Assembly (NCBI GenBank): GCA_026315105.1
Contig: CM048746.1
Location: forward strand, 148,906,730-148,970,729
Direction of reading: 5' to 3'
DNA length: 64,000 nt
Source: Locusta migratoria
Lineage: Eukaryota > Arthropoda > Insecta > Orthoptera > Acrididae
Shown: positions 1 to 11,279 of the stretch, piece by piece
Numbering within the stretch: position 1 is the first letter of the stretch
How the letters are laid out: the number at the start of each line of letters is the position of its first letter
The notes under the pieces: generated by a model
Database searches by the model: none
Seen by the model: only the letters and a program-made list of their open reading frames with translations
Told to the model about the DNA's origin: nothing
Program-made: the position numbers and the translations under genes

Positions 1-725
1 ACAAACTTTACTTTTGTACTACGTGTTAACTACTTTGATTTTGGACTACTCTAGCCCTCATAAGCGTCCTAAATCCACAGAGCAAACTCACATGCAATCA
101 CTGAAACAGAATACATTAGAAACAACATCGAAACAGTTTATTTGTGGTGAAACTGTAAACGTTTTTAATTTATTATGCCTCGCAACTAGAAAAAATTTGC
201 GGTAATTGAAGATACATTCTAAACTCATCCACACCCATCAAGCTCTCTGCCTTCCTGCCATTCTCTTCCTTCCATCCACCATCTCTCTTCTTTTGTCAAT
301 CTTTTAGAAACACTCTCGACCCATCACGTACCCATGTCTGTGTTCATCTCCTGTTCTCCCATCTCTATACCATTACCTATCTCCTCTTTCTTGAGCCTTC
401 AACACGAAATCTTAAATGGGAAAAGAACTTTTTTTAAATAAATCGGTTAACAATTTGAGGTGCTCGGCTGATAAGAGATTTTTTAGCTGCTTGTTCTACA
501 CCGACTACGGTGTGGTATTTCGCAAAGTTTTAATCTCCGAATACTTCGGGTTACAAAGTTTAGAACTATTGAAAACAGCTTTCGAATTTTGAGTTAAACC
601 AAAGGCAAAAAAAGGAAACAATTCAGTACATCAGTGAGTGTACAATTATTGTTTGATATACCACTAAGAAGGAACGGTAGGATACATAGGAACAACAATT
701 TTCTAATGGTTTGTCTGCTTCCCAG
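1..725. other. No recognised feature; pyrimidine-rich stretch
   Basis: No supported gene or repeat. Positions 237-410 are strongly C/T-rich on the plus strand, with no open frame that looks coding. Confidence 0.4.
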
Positions 726-907
726 GCACAGTTGAAACTATGATAAAGGAACCTGAACCGCAAATTTTCACAGCCCGGCGAAGGATTTTCTTTTTACCAG
801 TAGATATTGACAGAAAAATAATATGCATCATACGACCATCTGAATGTTCATTAGAGGAACGGGCAAAAATTTGTAGTAGCTCTGTCACAAACTTTCCCAT
901 ATTGTTG
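726..907 (+). CDS. Candidate host exon, gene unknown
   Basis: The segment follows a good splice-acceptor context: a pyrimidine-rich run ending in CCCAG at 721-725. It stays open in one frame (the ATG at 740 is in frame), and a GT lies at 908-909. The peptide is of ordinary, non-repetitive composition with a basic-hydrophobic stretch (residues RRRIFFLPVDI). I do not recognise a family. It is not related to any mobile element seen in the window. The donor context (GTATTA) is weak, and the frame actually stays open to about 949. What I see is an acceptor and an open frame; that it is an exon is inference. It could be a chance ORF or an unrecognised repeat. Confidence 0.25.
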
Positions 908-2104
908 GTATTAACATGTAGGCAATATATGCATTACATACATACTTGAATGCGTGTTAAATAAAGATATTACCTAATCCGGGTGATCATTAGAATATGG
1001 AGAAATAGATAAATTGGCCACGTATTTTTAGAGATTTTTGTTATCAATGTTTAACAAAGTGCGTTAATTTGATCCATTTTCTAAGTAAATGATCGTTAAT
1101 AATAATTTATCCATTTTATTGGACTCTTGGGCTCCGTGGCTGTTGATTATATTTGTTTAACAATCAGAGTAACCAGACATTTATGTGTGCATTTACTGTG
1201 TTAAAAAGAATTTCAGGTTTGCGGCTATTTGCAGTTGGTATATTACAATTGTGTTCAGTCAGAACGGCAGTGTGACTTCGGCGGCAGTTTGAATGCTGCA
1301 AGTGGCTTGTGCAAAACTAATTTTTTTTCTTTTTCTACCTATTTCAGATTCTTGAGTTTGTATTCACGAACTAGTTGCAATACATTCTCGTCTACTTGCT
1401 TTTCCCCTTCCACGTCCAGTTTTTAGTTACTTAAAACTTATTGAAGTGATGACGCTGACTTCAGTAACCACTGTATTTATTGGTTTCTGGAATGCCCCTC
1501 GGAGCAGATCCAAAGTATTGCATCAGTATACAGCGAAGGTTGTAAGAACCTGTTTGCCTTTCTACTTATAAGGCATTATGTGTTAATATTTCTTATGTTT
1601 CTATTCACGGGTGGATCTTGGGAAGAATAACTGTATGCATCCTTCTGCGTGAGTCGTTATATGCCTGACAGTATATATGTAGGACCTCTGTAGGATGTCT
1701 CCAGCCATCAAACTCGGAGGGTAAGGGTGGGCGGATTCTTGATGAGATAGAGAACGAGGAAACTGAAAAGTAAAGGTGGAATGTATAAAGCACGAAAACT
1801 TTTTAATGGCAAGAAAGATAATGGGAAAAATGAATTAGTAAAATCACAGGAAATTTTGTTCAAGCACAGTTTTTTCGTATTTTTGTTCATTGCAGTTTAT
1901 AAATAACTCCGAATTTCTAGGGGCTAGCCACCCTCCCATCCCCCCTCCCACTGGTGACACCACTGAGATCCCTTTATCGTAAATAATTAGGAGCCTGTAG
2001 GATATTTATGGTTCGTACTCTGAAAGACGATTCTTGATGCGTTTTTACCAAGCGAGCTGGCACAGTTGTAACATATTGGACTCGTTTTCTGGAGGACGGG
2101 AGTT
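908..2104. other. No recognised feature
   Basis: No open frame with recognisable protein similarity and no repeat shared with other parts of the window were found here. Confidence 0.4.
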
Positions 2105-2290
2105 GAAATTCATCTACGGCCATTCAGTTTTAGGCTTTCCGTTATTTCCCTGAATTACTCCAGGTAATTGGTGGGATAGTTCCTTTTAATAGCCATGGCC
2201 GATTTCCTTCCCCATACTTACCCAAAAATCGTATCTAATGACCACGCCGTCGACGAGGCGTTAAACCCAAAGTTTCCTTTTTCAAAGGGT
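2105..2290 (+). repeat. Dispersed repeat, copy 1 of 2 in window
   Basis: Shares an ordered series of short blocks with 58285-58440: a TTTCCCT(A/G)A block, a GAT(A/G)(G/A)(T/C)TCCTTTTA block, a CTTCTTCCC/CCTTCCCC block and a (C)GT(C/A)TCTAATGA block, in the same order and strand. From memory, similar sequence is a common dispersed repeat in orthopteran genomes. It is non-coding and its class is unknown. Confidence 0.45.
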
Positions 2291-2792
2291 TTCAGATTAC
2301 CAGGTAGCTGACGGACGCCATCCTCAGTAGTGTCGTGTTACCTGTTTATATTAGTGCAAAAGGGTTGTGTTGTCACTATTACGCTCTGATAAGGTAGTTT
2401 GAGTCAGGTCTTACACTCATACAGGTAGCAAATGCAACGTACAGAAGCGAAGACTAAACAGATGTGATACTGATCCACAGCAATTCACAATGTATTCTAA
2501 CGCGTCGTCTACCATCTGCGCTTGTGCTTAGACATATATAACTGCGTTTGAGTACCGTGGATGCTTTCCTGGTACGATGTGTCATAAAAAGACTAATCCG
2601 CGACTCACCTGTTATTTCTCGTAATGTTTGGAGCACAGCCCACATACGATAAACGTATCTAAAATGAAAGCAATGTGTACTACCATTTAAGTGCAATAAA
2701 GTCTTAGTCTGCAATTTAATATAGGTTGCAGTATTATTTGTTACTATAACTATGACAACTGTAATAATAGTAATATAAACATCATTATTATT
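2291..2792. other. No recognised feature
   Basis: No supported gene. An open frame on the minus strand in this region runs through SINE and LINE sequence and is not a host gene. Confidence 0.4.
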
Positions 2793-2856
2793 GAAACTTC
2801 CTGACAGATTAAAATTGTGTGCCGGAACCGGGACTCGAACCTGGGACCTTTGTCTA
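2793..2856 (-). repeat. Fragment of tRNA-derived SINE, family 2
   Basis: Matches one end of the compound at 63283-63757. The minus strand carries the B-box-like GGTTCGAGTCCCGG and the tail that leads to CTGnCAGGAAGTTTCA. Only about 64 bp are present, abutting a LINE fragment. Confidence 0.6.
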
Positions 2857-3425
2857 TCTCTACCGTCACATTCTCTAATAGGGCGCGGGAAGAAAGAACA
2901 CCTAAATCGTTCCGTTTGCGACCTGACTTTTCTGATTTTATTGGGATGGTCATGTCTCCGTTTGTAGGTGGGTGCTAGCAAAATTTTTCACATTAATAAG
3001 AAAAAGTCGGTGATTGAAATTTCGCTAATAGATCTCGCCGCAACGAATAAAGTCTTTCTTTTATTTCCACCTCAAATCCTGCAACATTTCCGTGATGCTT
3101 TCACCCCTGTAACGTGATAAAACAAAACATGCTGCCCTTTCTGAACCTTCTCAATGTCCTTCGTCAGTCCCACCTGGTGAGGGTCCTAAACTGGGCAACA
3201 GTACTCCAGGAGAGTACTGTGATGTAGGTAGTCTCTTTGGTGTAGCTGTTGCATCTTCTAAGCGTTCTTCCAATGAAACTTAACCTTTGGTTCGCCTTCC
3301 CCACAATATTTTCTGTGTGTTCTTTCTCAAATGTCAGATATTGCACTGAAGTAGTCTCTTTATGGGAAGATGGATGCTGCCTCGATAATGATACAACTAT
3401 CAGTTGACAGAATGAAATCCACATT
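2857..3425 (-). mobile_element. Degenerate LINE 3' fragment (CR1/L2-like family A)
   Basis: Conceptual minus-strand translation gives pieces of the C-terminal end of a non-LTR reverse transcriptase: an RRCNSYTKET block (3' of the RT palm), then a terminal TERFRCSFFPR..RE block. The same blocks occur in the copies at 11280-11655 and 20890-22030, which identifies one LINE family. Frames are broken and the 5' part is missing. The clade assignment rests on the resemblance of the C-terminal region to CR1/L2/Daphne-type elements and is tentative. Confidence 0.6.
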
Positions 3426-4165
3426 TATTACATCAAATGCAAGCGTACGTGGGTGTACCGATATGGTGGGTCCTGGTAGAGGACTATATTATTAGACAAG
3501 TTTATTTGGCCCCCAAACTAAATGGTCTTCTGTATTTGAAATTAGCTGAATCTTGTCCATGCAGAATCTTGGCCTCCACCCAGAAGACATCCTATTTCAG
3601 ATAGCTTCGAGGAACTAGCTTCAGCATGAAGTTGCAGCACCCCATAATCGCAAGCAATTAAGGAATATCTCAACAATGTGTATCCGGAGTGTATCCGAGT
3701 GGTTGAATTCGATGGCCAGCGAGATCACCTGATTTAACACTATTCGATTTTTTTTCTTATAGGAGTGTATCAAAGCCAAGATTTACGAAACGGAACCAAA
3801 ACATTCAGATCTGTGAAAAGAACGTATACGTCATACTTGCACTTCAGTATCTGTAGGAATGTTAGGTGTCCATACAAATACCGAGACGGTCTTATATCAA
3901 TACATCCAACTAGGCGGACATACATTTCAATATTTTTATTACGAATAATACAGTAATAAAGATCTGTTAATCTATTACATTGATTAAAAGGATCATTATT
4001 ATACCCATTACTCTTTATTGGAGGAAACATGTAACAGAATTTAATTAATTCTGCCATTTATAAATCAGGAATTGTTGTGTTGTTTATAAATTAACTGTCA
4101 AGATATGCCTTGAACAGAAAATTTATATGGTTTGACCCTTGGGCGTTCTTCTACGCAACAACCTT
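3426..4165. other. No recognised feature
   Basis: Nothing supported. Both strands carry short open frames without recognisable similarity. Confidence 0.4.
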
Positions 4166-4370
4166 TCAAATATTCAATTGTTTGTTAAGCTTATGGGACT
4201 TAATTACGGGTTCATCAGTCCCTAAACTTACAAACTACTTATGAACTACCTTATACTATAAACAACACAAACATCCATGCCCGTGGGGGGGATTCGAACT
4301 CCCCCGACTGGAAACGGTCTCGCGCATCGGAGAATAGCGCCTCAATGCGCTCGGCTACTGCGCTGCAGCG
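4166..4370 (-). repeat. tRNA-derived SINE, family 1, copy 1
   Basis: The minus strand holds a tRNA-like head with a B-box (GATTCGAACTCCC read on the plus strand), then a body with the family motif GGACTGATGA (here GGACTGATGAACCCGTAAT) and a tail ending in CAAACAATTGAATA. The tRNA-like head is degraded around the A-box. Confidence 0.75.
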
Positions 4371-4698
4371 CAAGAACATTTCTCGAGCTCAAGAATCGAT
4401 CACGGCACTCTTCCCACAGCAAGCAAATTTTTCTAGTGACGAGCTGTAGGACAAATTATAGCTGTCAAGTGCTTGCTTTCGAGAGGAGATCTTAGGTTTA
4501 ACAAGATCGCTTGTCTGTTAGTGTGATGTTCCTTTTACTTTTCTGCTTAGCCAAACCTTTCGGCGTCTGTGCTATCCGGGGTTAACCAACATCATCAGAC
4601 AAGAGCGTACTTGGGCAACCTGACATAGGTTATCTCAATGTGAATTGAATGTTTCTTTGTGTATCAAAGCGTTAAAAGATTTCAAATTTTATGGTACT
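4371..4698. other. No recognised feature
   Basis: Short unassigned spacer between a SINE and a foldback element. Confidence 0.35.
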
Positions 4699-5078
4699 CT
4701 TTTCATAGTTTTCAAAATGAAATGCCAAGATCGCACATTAATAATTTATTCACTGATGACCGGTTTCGGTGAACTGTTTCACCATCATCTGGCCACATAC
4801 ATATTACAAGCTGGTCATCTTGTTCAAAAATTGGGTATAAAATAACAAGTGCAACATTGCACTTAGTCACTATATAAAGCTGTCATGTCTTTAACTTGTG
4901 TATTTTTTATATAGTGACTAAGTGCAATGCTGCACTTGTTATACCCAATTTTTAACAAGATGACCAGATTATAATATGTAAGTGACCAGATGATGGTGAC
5001 ACAGTTCACCGAAACCGATCGTCAGTGAATAAATTATTAATGTGTAATCTTGGCATTTCATTTCGAAAACTATAAAAC
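4699..5078. repeat. Foldback element with about 170-bp inverted arms
   Basis: The left arm (4699-4876) and right arm (4908-5078) are imperfect reverse complements separated by a 31-bp spacer. The arms begin in ATAGTTTTC / GAAAACTAT and meet at ACTTAGTCACTATATA / TATATAGTGACTAAGT. Each arm contains a smaller hairpin with CACTGATGACCGGTTTCGGT, or its diverged complement, which looks related to PLE terminal sequence. There is no coding capacity. It may be a MITE-like or snap-back element, or an inverted pair of PLE pLTR fragments. Confidence 0.75.
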
Positions 5079-5756
5079 GATCAGATCGCCTCCAAACCAG
5101 ACTATGTCAGGTAATATTAGTACTCTTTTCACTTATCCGACAATAAGGGGTAATTTAAAGCAGCAACCATCCATGTGTAACCTGTTAACTTTTAATATAC
5201 TCATTTATTCAAATACCACTGACGAATCACTTGCGATTATCCTGCTATGTTTAGATTCACTTCATCCTCACAGATATTATTTACCCAGTGCAAAACCCGG
5301 ATTTCAGCGGTGCTGTTGTTGCGCCACTGAATTACACGCCCGCGCCTATCCCTCATGGCACCCACCGCGCCATGGCTAAATAACACCTGTCGCACATTAG
5401 TGGTCGCAATAGCTCATCCTTTCATCGCGGTCAGCGTCTCATTTTGTGTACACATGGGCGACATATTTCTCCGAGAATAAAGCTGCCACCGACGACGCAG
5501 CTGTGCGTTTCATAAAACTATGTTCGAGGTCTTTGTTTGGCCAGCTGCTCACTACGAGAAACGACCGTACATGGACTTTGCTGATTAAATCACATCTAGT
5601 ATCAAGTCTTACAGGGCTCTTTGAATTCAGATAAGTTCCATTAGTATAGAAAAGAAATTATATGCATTAGGTGGTATTATAAAGGAAAGTTAATTATTAA
5701 AATTGTGATTTTCGAAGTGCAGGTAGGATTCATATATTATTATGTAAAAAAATCTA
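5079..5756. other. No recognised feature
   Basis: Contains a moderately GC-rich stretch near 5300-5460 but no recognisable gene or repeat. Confidence 0.35.
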
Positions 5757-6100
5757 AAATCATCATCATCATCATCTTGGACAGTTTACAGCCTCTCGCC
5801 AGGTCTGCTTCGAACATAAGCCTCTCCATCTCCTTTCGTCTTTACACCTTCCTCTACTCCTATCAGCCATATGTCTCTCGCTCATCCTCTTGGTCTCTTT
5901 CCTTCCAGTTCCATCTCGTGCATCCTCCTGGGTATCTTCCTCTCCTCCATTCGCTTAATATGCCCATACCATTTCAGCCTTGATTTCTGTATCTCCTCTT
6001 GTAATGTTTCCACCTTCATTAACTCTCTGATCCTCTCATTTCATTTCTTAACCTGTCTATCTATGTCACTCCAATACTGTTCCTCCAGTCCAACCCCTCG
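5757..6100 (-). mobile_element. LINE 3'-end fragment (RTE-like), GAT-repeat tail
   Basis: The minus-strand translation, with frame breaks, resembles the basic C-terminal tail of RTE/BovB-like LINE polyproteins: an RWYGH-like block, then a GKRP(R)GRPR-type arginine-rich block, then a short SKQTWREAVNCP block. The 3' end runs into a short GAT repeat at 5760-5777 (plus-strand ATC repeat), as expected for such tails. No upstream RT domain is present. Confidence 0.5.
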
Positions 6101-6469
6101 TCCAAGTCGTGGGTGACGGGCAACGGCATGAAGTAGGGATTGTCTGCAAGAGTGAGGTGCATTGGGGATTGTGCATGCCCCGAGGCCGCTACGGTAGCTG
6201 TGAAGGTCCTACAGAACCCTGAAAAGTGACGACTAACGGGGCTCTGGTGAAGCTACGATAGTCCCAGCAAGCCAGTAGGGGATTATGGTATTTACTTCCA
6301 AAAATAGAACGAGCCTCGGAAAACACTAAAGTCATAAACATCAAAATTCTCTATAATTTCTAAGACTTCCCTGGCGATTCGCTGTCATCTCATAGAACCA
6401 GGTGTACTGACGTCGAAACATCGTGTTGGAAAGACGTGGACCACCGGCAGTATACACCTTCAGATTCTG
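6101..6469. other. Unassigned, probably repeat-derived
   Basis: A block at 6110-6300 has a motif-rich, GC-richer character with the look of a dispersed repeat or LINE 5' region, but no second copy is present in the window to confirm this. Confidence 0.3.
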
Positions 6470-7240
6470 AAGGTGGCAGGGGTAAACTATAGGGAACGAA
6501 GAGTTGTAGTCAACTTATACAAAAGCCGGACAGCAGTTATTAGAGTCGAAGAGCATGAAAGGGAAGGTTGGGAAGGGAGTAAGGGTTGTAGCCTTTCTCC
6601 TATGATATTCAGTTTATACAGTGAGCAAGCTGTGAAGGAAAGCTAACAGTGATTTGGAGCAGGAATTAGAGTTCACGACGAATAAATTAAAACATTGCGT
6701 TCTTCTGATGACATTGTAATTTTGTCAAAGAGCAAAGGATCTGGAAGAGCAACTGAACGAACTAAACTGTGTGTTGAAAGAAGCGTATAAGATGATCATT
6801 AACAAGAGCAAAATAATTGCAATGGAATGCAGTCTTAGAACATCAGGCGATACTGAAGGAATTAGATTAGGTAACGAAAGAATAAAGATGTAGATGACTT
6901 TTGTTACTTGGGCACTAAAAATAACATAAGACGGTCGCAGAAAGATGACATAAAATTTCTCAAGATTAGGTGGGTTGATCGCGTAACCAATGAAGAGGAA
7001 CTGAACAGAATTGGGGAGAAAAGGAATTTTTGGCATACCTTGACTAAAAGAAGGGTTAGTTGGTAGGACACATTCTTAGACATCAAGGAATCGTTAATTA
7101 AGCATCGGAGGAAAGTGAGTAAACATATTCAGTTAGATGTGGGTTGCCGTTCTTATGTGGAGATGAAGAGACTCGCTCAGAATAGACTAGGTTCTAGAGC
7201 TACATCAAACCAGTTTCCGGAGTGAAGCCCATAACTACAA
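6470..7240 (+). mobile_element. Degenerate LINE (RTE-like family B), internal deletion
   Basis: Broken reading frames give reverse-transcriptase blocks GCSLSPMIFSLYSEQ and SDDIVILSKS, then FCYLG, then RWVDRVTNEEELNRIGEKRNFWHTLTKR, matching the copy at 41400-42080. Relative to that copy, the stretch encoding RKAFLKKRNLL through LYGSETW is missing, so the element carries an internal deletion near 6958. The 3' end has the family signature GCT(G/A)CATCAAACCAGT followed by an ACAACA-type tail. It is non-functional. Confidence 0.75.
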
Positions 7241-7774
7241 CAGAATTTGTAATTGATGTACTTGCAAGGGAAACTCCGCATCACACTTCGTAGGATTAGT
7301 GATAGGACGACGTAGTGGATATACTGCCAACAACTGATCACAGATCAAGAATGAAAATAGGGAAAGGGTATACGGAACTGTGGAAAAGTAATAAAAGCAG
7401 TAAACGATGTAAGAGCAAAATTTGCAGTGGTAAACTGGGAATATAGTCATGACATGTTTTTCAACTCTACCTGATGCTCCACAAAATTATTCACTGTCCG
7501 TCCGATTATTCACATCTACGTTCTTTTTTATGTAGCCTTCGTGACTGTCACCCTAAACAAAAGTTGCAGAATGTGAGTCATGTGGCAAAAACGTATTAAC
7601 GTCGTAAGTAAATGCTTTAAATGCTGTGAGCAGGCCAAATATCTCACAGATCTCGCACAGAAATGAAAACAATAGATAACTGGGAGTGAACTACGTTGCA
7701 GGAATTTAAGAGTCAAATCCTCCAAAACGGAACGCAGAAATCTTAGTAGGGTTGGAACTTAAATAATCTCAACT
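7241..7774. other. No recognised feature
   Basis: No supported gene or repeat. Confidence 0.4.
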
Positions 7775-8300
7775 ACCTATTCACAATCGAAACAAGCGCG
7801 TTACATGTATACACCTGTTACTTCAAAGTAGTCGCCATCGTTGTGTAGATCTAGTTGCCACGATGTGGAAGGCATAGGATACCGCTACCCGATAATGTTC
7901 TGTTGACGGTACGAATGGAGCGACGTATTGCCTGTCGAATATCTGGAACAGTTCTGAAGCGAATGCCACGAAGTGGTTCCTGCATCGTCGGAATCAAATC
8001 CAAGTCACAAGAACTAAGTCCGCAGAGTATGGTGGTTAGTACAGTACTTCCAGTTCCATCGCCCCAACAGGGCATGGGCGTGCAAAATGATGGGTGAGTT
8101 GCGTAGAAAGTGTTGCCGCTTCTTTCGCAAGGCTGGTTGAAGGTGATAGTCTAACAGTAATACTGTGCACTGACGGTCTGCCGTGGAGATACGTAATGCG
8201 TTAGGATATTACCATCACAGTCGTGCACGAGAATCACCATAATTTTCACCATACTGGGCCTCTTGAAGATCTTGACACTGTCGTGCTGTACGACCTCTGG
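7775..8300 (-). pseudogene. Decayed Tc1/mariner transposase
   Basis: The minus strand encodes fragments of a mariner-type DDE transposase. An N-terminal block KIMVILVHDCDGNILTHYV lies near 8200-8260 and contains the HDCDG segment around a catalytic aspartate. It is followed by LDYHLQPALRKKRQHFLRNSP, then a downstream block with DLDLIPTMQEPLRG and the C-terminal RFRTVPDIRQAIRRSIRTVNRT. The catalytic PHxA region is garbled and frames shift at least twice. TIRs were not identified. In the family the enzyme cuts and pastes its element at TA sites; this copy is dead. Confidence 0.65.
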
Positions 8301-8353
8301 CACATTCAATATTGATCCAACTCTGTTATTTCTGTTTCGAAAACATAGAAACA

Positions 8354-8411
8354 TACACACACACACGCGCGCGCGCGCGCGCGCGCGCGCGCGCGCACGC
8401 ACACACACATG
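8354..8411. repeat. Compound microsatellite (CA)n(CG)n(CA)n
   Basis: Alternating purine-pyrimidine run: ACACAC, then a long pure GCGCGC block of about 30 bp, then CACACA. Such a sequence can adopt Z-form DNA in principle. Confidence 0.95.
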
Positions 8412-8629
8412 ATTGAATCTATGGTGATTTCTCTAGGGATTGATCGAAGAAAACGTACGAAACAAAACAAAACAAAAATACAGTGATGGAAATGTGTAGT
8501 TTCCATACTAGAGACCATTTATTCATACCTTGTTACACAGACTGCGATCTCCGTATCGTGCAGCCGCAGTTTCATGATGCATCGTTTCTTCCGAGAGACT
8601 AGTACTATTCCTCACACTATGTCACTGAT

Positions 8630-8990
8630 GACTGGAAGGCTTATGTGTCTGCTACATGGTGGTGCTGCAGGCCACTTTGTCGTTAACGTCCAGACGCATC
8701 TCAGTCGTCTCTTCTCTGGTCAACAGATCGGATGAGAGGCTCCAGTTGCATGGTCTGTTCCTTCACCGGATCTAAATCCGTGCAACTTCTGCTTATGGGC
8801 CCATCTCAAAAATGTCGTGTATGCAGAACCCATTGCAGATGTACAAAGGAGCAGCGTAATCAGGCTGAGTTTTCGTCACAGGGATTCTAGCGCTCGTGTG
8901 TTGAAGGCAGCTTGAGTGCGCACGCGTTAAGACACAGAGAAACGATTTTCTCCACATACTGTAACTGTGGCTGCATGGTAGCCCTGTACC
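8630..8990 (+). pseudogene. Decayed Tc-type DDE transposase C-terminal part
   Basis: The plus-strand frame reads HFVVNVQTHLSRLF, then SPDLNPCNFCLWAHLKNVVY, then VLKAA. SPDLNPxxFxLWxHLK is the hallmark region around the third catalytic residue of Tc1/Tc3-like (DDE_3 type) transposases. Stops interrupt the frame and the N-terminal half is not recognisable. It lies on the opposite strand to the mariner remnant just to the left and is a separate insertion. Confidence 0.65.
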
Positions 8991-9075
8991 GCTTATTAGA
9001 CCGCAGTCTCATGTTTTTCCGGACATAAGTTTATTAGGCCTTTTCTCCGTATCAGCTCCTTGATCAATCAAAAAT

Positions 9076-9278
9076 GGCCGCGGTGGAGTAGCCGAGCGGT
9101 CTAAAACGCCTCGCTGCGGAGCGTGCGGTTGTTCGCCGTGGAGGTTCGAGTCCTCCCTGAGGCATGGGTGTGTGTGTTGTCCTTAGGTTAGTTTACCGAG
9201 GTTTAAGTAGTTTGTGAGCTACGGACTGATGACCACGCAGTTTGATCCGATAGATTTACAAACATTTGAACACTTTTT
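9076..9278 (+). repeat. tRNA-derived SINE, family 1, copy 2
   Basis: The head has A-box-like GAGTAGCCGAGCGGTCT and B-box GGTTCGAGTCCTC, then the body with GGACTGATGACCA and the 3' tail ACAAACATTTGAACACTTTTT. It forms an inverted pair with the next SINE. Confidence 0.85.
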
Positions 9279-9283
9279 GAATC

Positions 9284-9487
9284 AAAAATGTTAAAATGTT
9301 CGTAATTCTATGGGACCAAATTACGTTGGTCATCAGTCCCTAGTCTTACAAACTACTTAAACTAATTTAAACTAACCTAAGGACGATACACACATCCATT
9401 CCCGAGGGAGGATTCGAACCTCCGACGCGGGAGGCCGCGCAATCAAAAACGTGGCGCTCCAGACCGCTCGGTTACTCCCGCGCCGCT
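9284..9487 (-). repeat. tRNA-derived SINE, family 1, copy 3
   Basis: Same family in reverse orientation, so its 3' tail faces the tail of copy 2 with only 5 bp between. The B-box GATTCGAACCTCC is read on the plus strand, and the head ends in GCGCCGCTG. The pair is flanked by GATCAATC at 9062-9069 and 9491-9498. Confidence 0.85.
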
Positions 9488-9498
9488 GTCGATCAATC

Positions 9499-10071
9499 CC
9501 TAGAGTCAGTATACACTGGAAAATGCCATCCTGTATAGCTCACAGACATGTCAATGATTGGAAGACAGTTCGCAGGTTTCTGAAAAAAAACTTAAAGCAT
9601 GAGGATGATTTCGTCTCCTGCCTCTCCACAGTTCAGCACCACGACCGTACAACTACATGGCCTCAGCTTCCGTCTCGCACTCAAGAGATGCAGCTCTTTC
9701 GCTTGGACCGTTCACAATTTTTATTTTTCTTCTTTTATTCACAGTTCTCTACACCTTCTTCCTGTTTTCATACTTGATCTTGTAAGATACCTATTAGTAT
9801 TATGTGTCACAGATTTGTTAACGATGTAATTGTCGATAAAAGATTTTGTTATGTTATAAATTAATTTCAAGGCTAATTAGAATGTTTGCTGTATTTAATA
9901 TATATAAAAATTTACCGTAAAATATTTTTAGAACATATAAAATCTCCATGCAACTACTAGGAAGAGAAAAAGTGGTTGTTCTTTGCTGATAGAGTTTAGA
10001 GTATTCTGTAGGAGTGTGTTATTATTATTATTGGGATATTATGGAAAGTGAAACGATGTATTACGAACGCT

Positions 10072-10073
<2 letters not shown>
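9499..10073. other. No recognised feature
   Basis: Short open frames here show no recognisable similarity. The right part is AT-rich. Confidence 0.35.

Positions 10074-10118
<45 letters not shown>
10074..10118. repeat. (TA)n microsatellite
   Basis: About 44 bp of perfect TA dinucleotide repeat. Confidence 0.95.
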
Positions 10119-10119
<1 letters not shown>

Positions 10120-11279
10120 ACTTAAAGTAAGTTCTGCTTTCATCTACAATTATTTCATCTCTTCAACGTGTAATTTTATTTTTGTGTAGTGGAAAGAGAG
10201 TCTACGGGAGCTACCTCACCTGGAATTACGAACCTGCAGATTTTACACACGGGACTTAGTTTGAAGCTAATTATAAAATTTCCTGTTATATTGGACACAG
10301 ATACTCCTGACAATTCCAGAATGGGTAGTGAATTTTCCATTCGGTGCACAGAAACCTTCTGTTATCCAAGAAATTAAATTAAAAGGTTTACAGGTTCAGA
10401 CATCATTGCAGACCATGAAGCAAGAAACTACGAGCTGCATCGACACCACAAAGTCTAGTCTGTGATGGTAAGAAATAAATAAAAAGTTGTTCCTTTTCAG
10501 GAATTTCGCAGATTCTTATCAGAAACTGACCAGAGACTTTTAAAGAGACATTTAAATCAAAATAATTGATTATGTCAGACGTAATATATATAATTATTTT
10601 ACAATCTGTGATGACTTGTTGACGGCTACCCATTGCTCCAAATTACCACTGAATCTAAGTTGAGTCTAATGAGATGTTTCCCTCTTTAGTACCAGTGTGA
10701 ATCACATTACCATTCAAACACCGCGAGTAGTACAACCGTATCTTCAGATCAGTGTTCATCTTAGAGGTCTTAGTCTAAATCTACATGATTGCCATTCAAT
10801 TAGCTTTTCCGTTCCTGGCGGACTATTTCTCATACTACTTTTAGATTGGGTTCATGGTCTTGCGTAGATATAATTAAATAAGATCTTCTCGAGCCTCCAG
10901 CCGCATCAGGTGGTTACGAATCCACGAGCTTTCAGCCAAGTTCCCCTTGGAGATTCTCAAGTGTTACATGACTGCTGCAACGTCGTTGCCTTGCCGTTAA
11001 ATAGCCTCGCTGCTGGATGTAACGTCACTAGACTTTCTGCTTCTCCATATAAGGTAATGCTTACGTCTCGAGACGGTTGCGTCCGTTTTTGCCTGCTGGC
11101 CGTGAGCTATAGCTGCCGTCTGCCTAGTCGAAATACTGGCCGCCATACACGAAGCGGACGATTTCAACGTGTTCTGAAACAGCGCCACTGTCAAATAAAT
11201 GGAAGAGGAGATCCAAGCTGTCTTTGATCGGAACATGTATATCAAACCTCTTTGAGACGTCCCGGCTCGTGTTTCTTCG
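10119..11279. other. No recognised feature
   Basis: No supported gene. Open frames of 60-120 codons around 10190-11230 on both strands have no recognisable family and overlap one another. Confidence 0.35.

Noticed and set aside
8151..8518. Open frames rich in Arg-Ala and Cys-Val repeats
   Set aside because: Translations of the CA/CG microsatellite.
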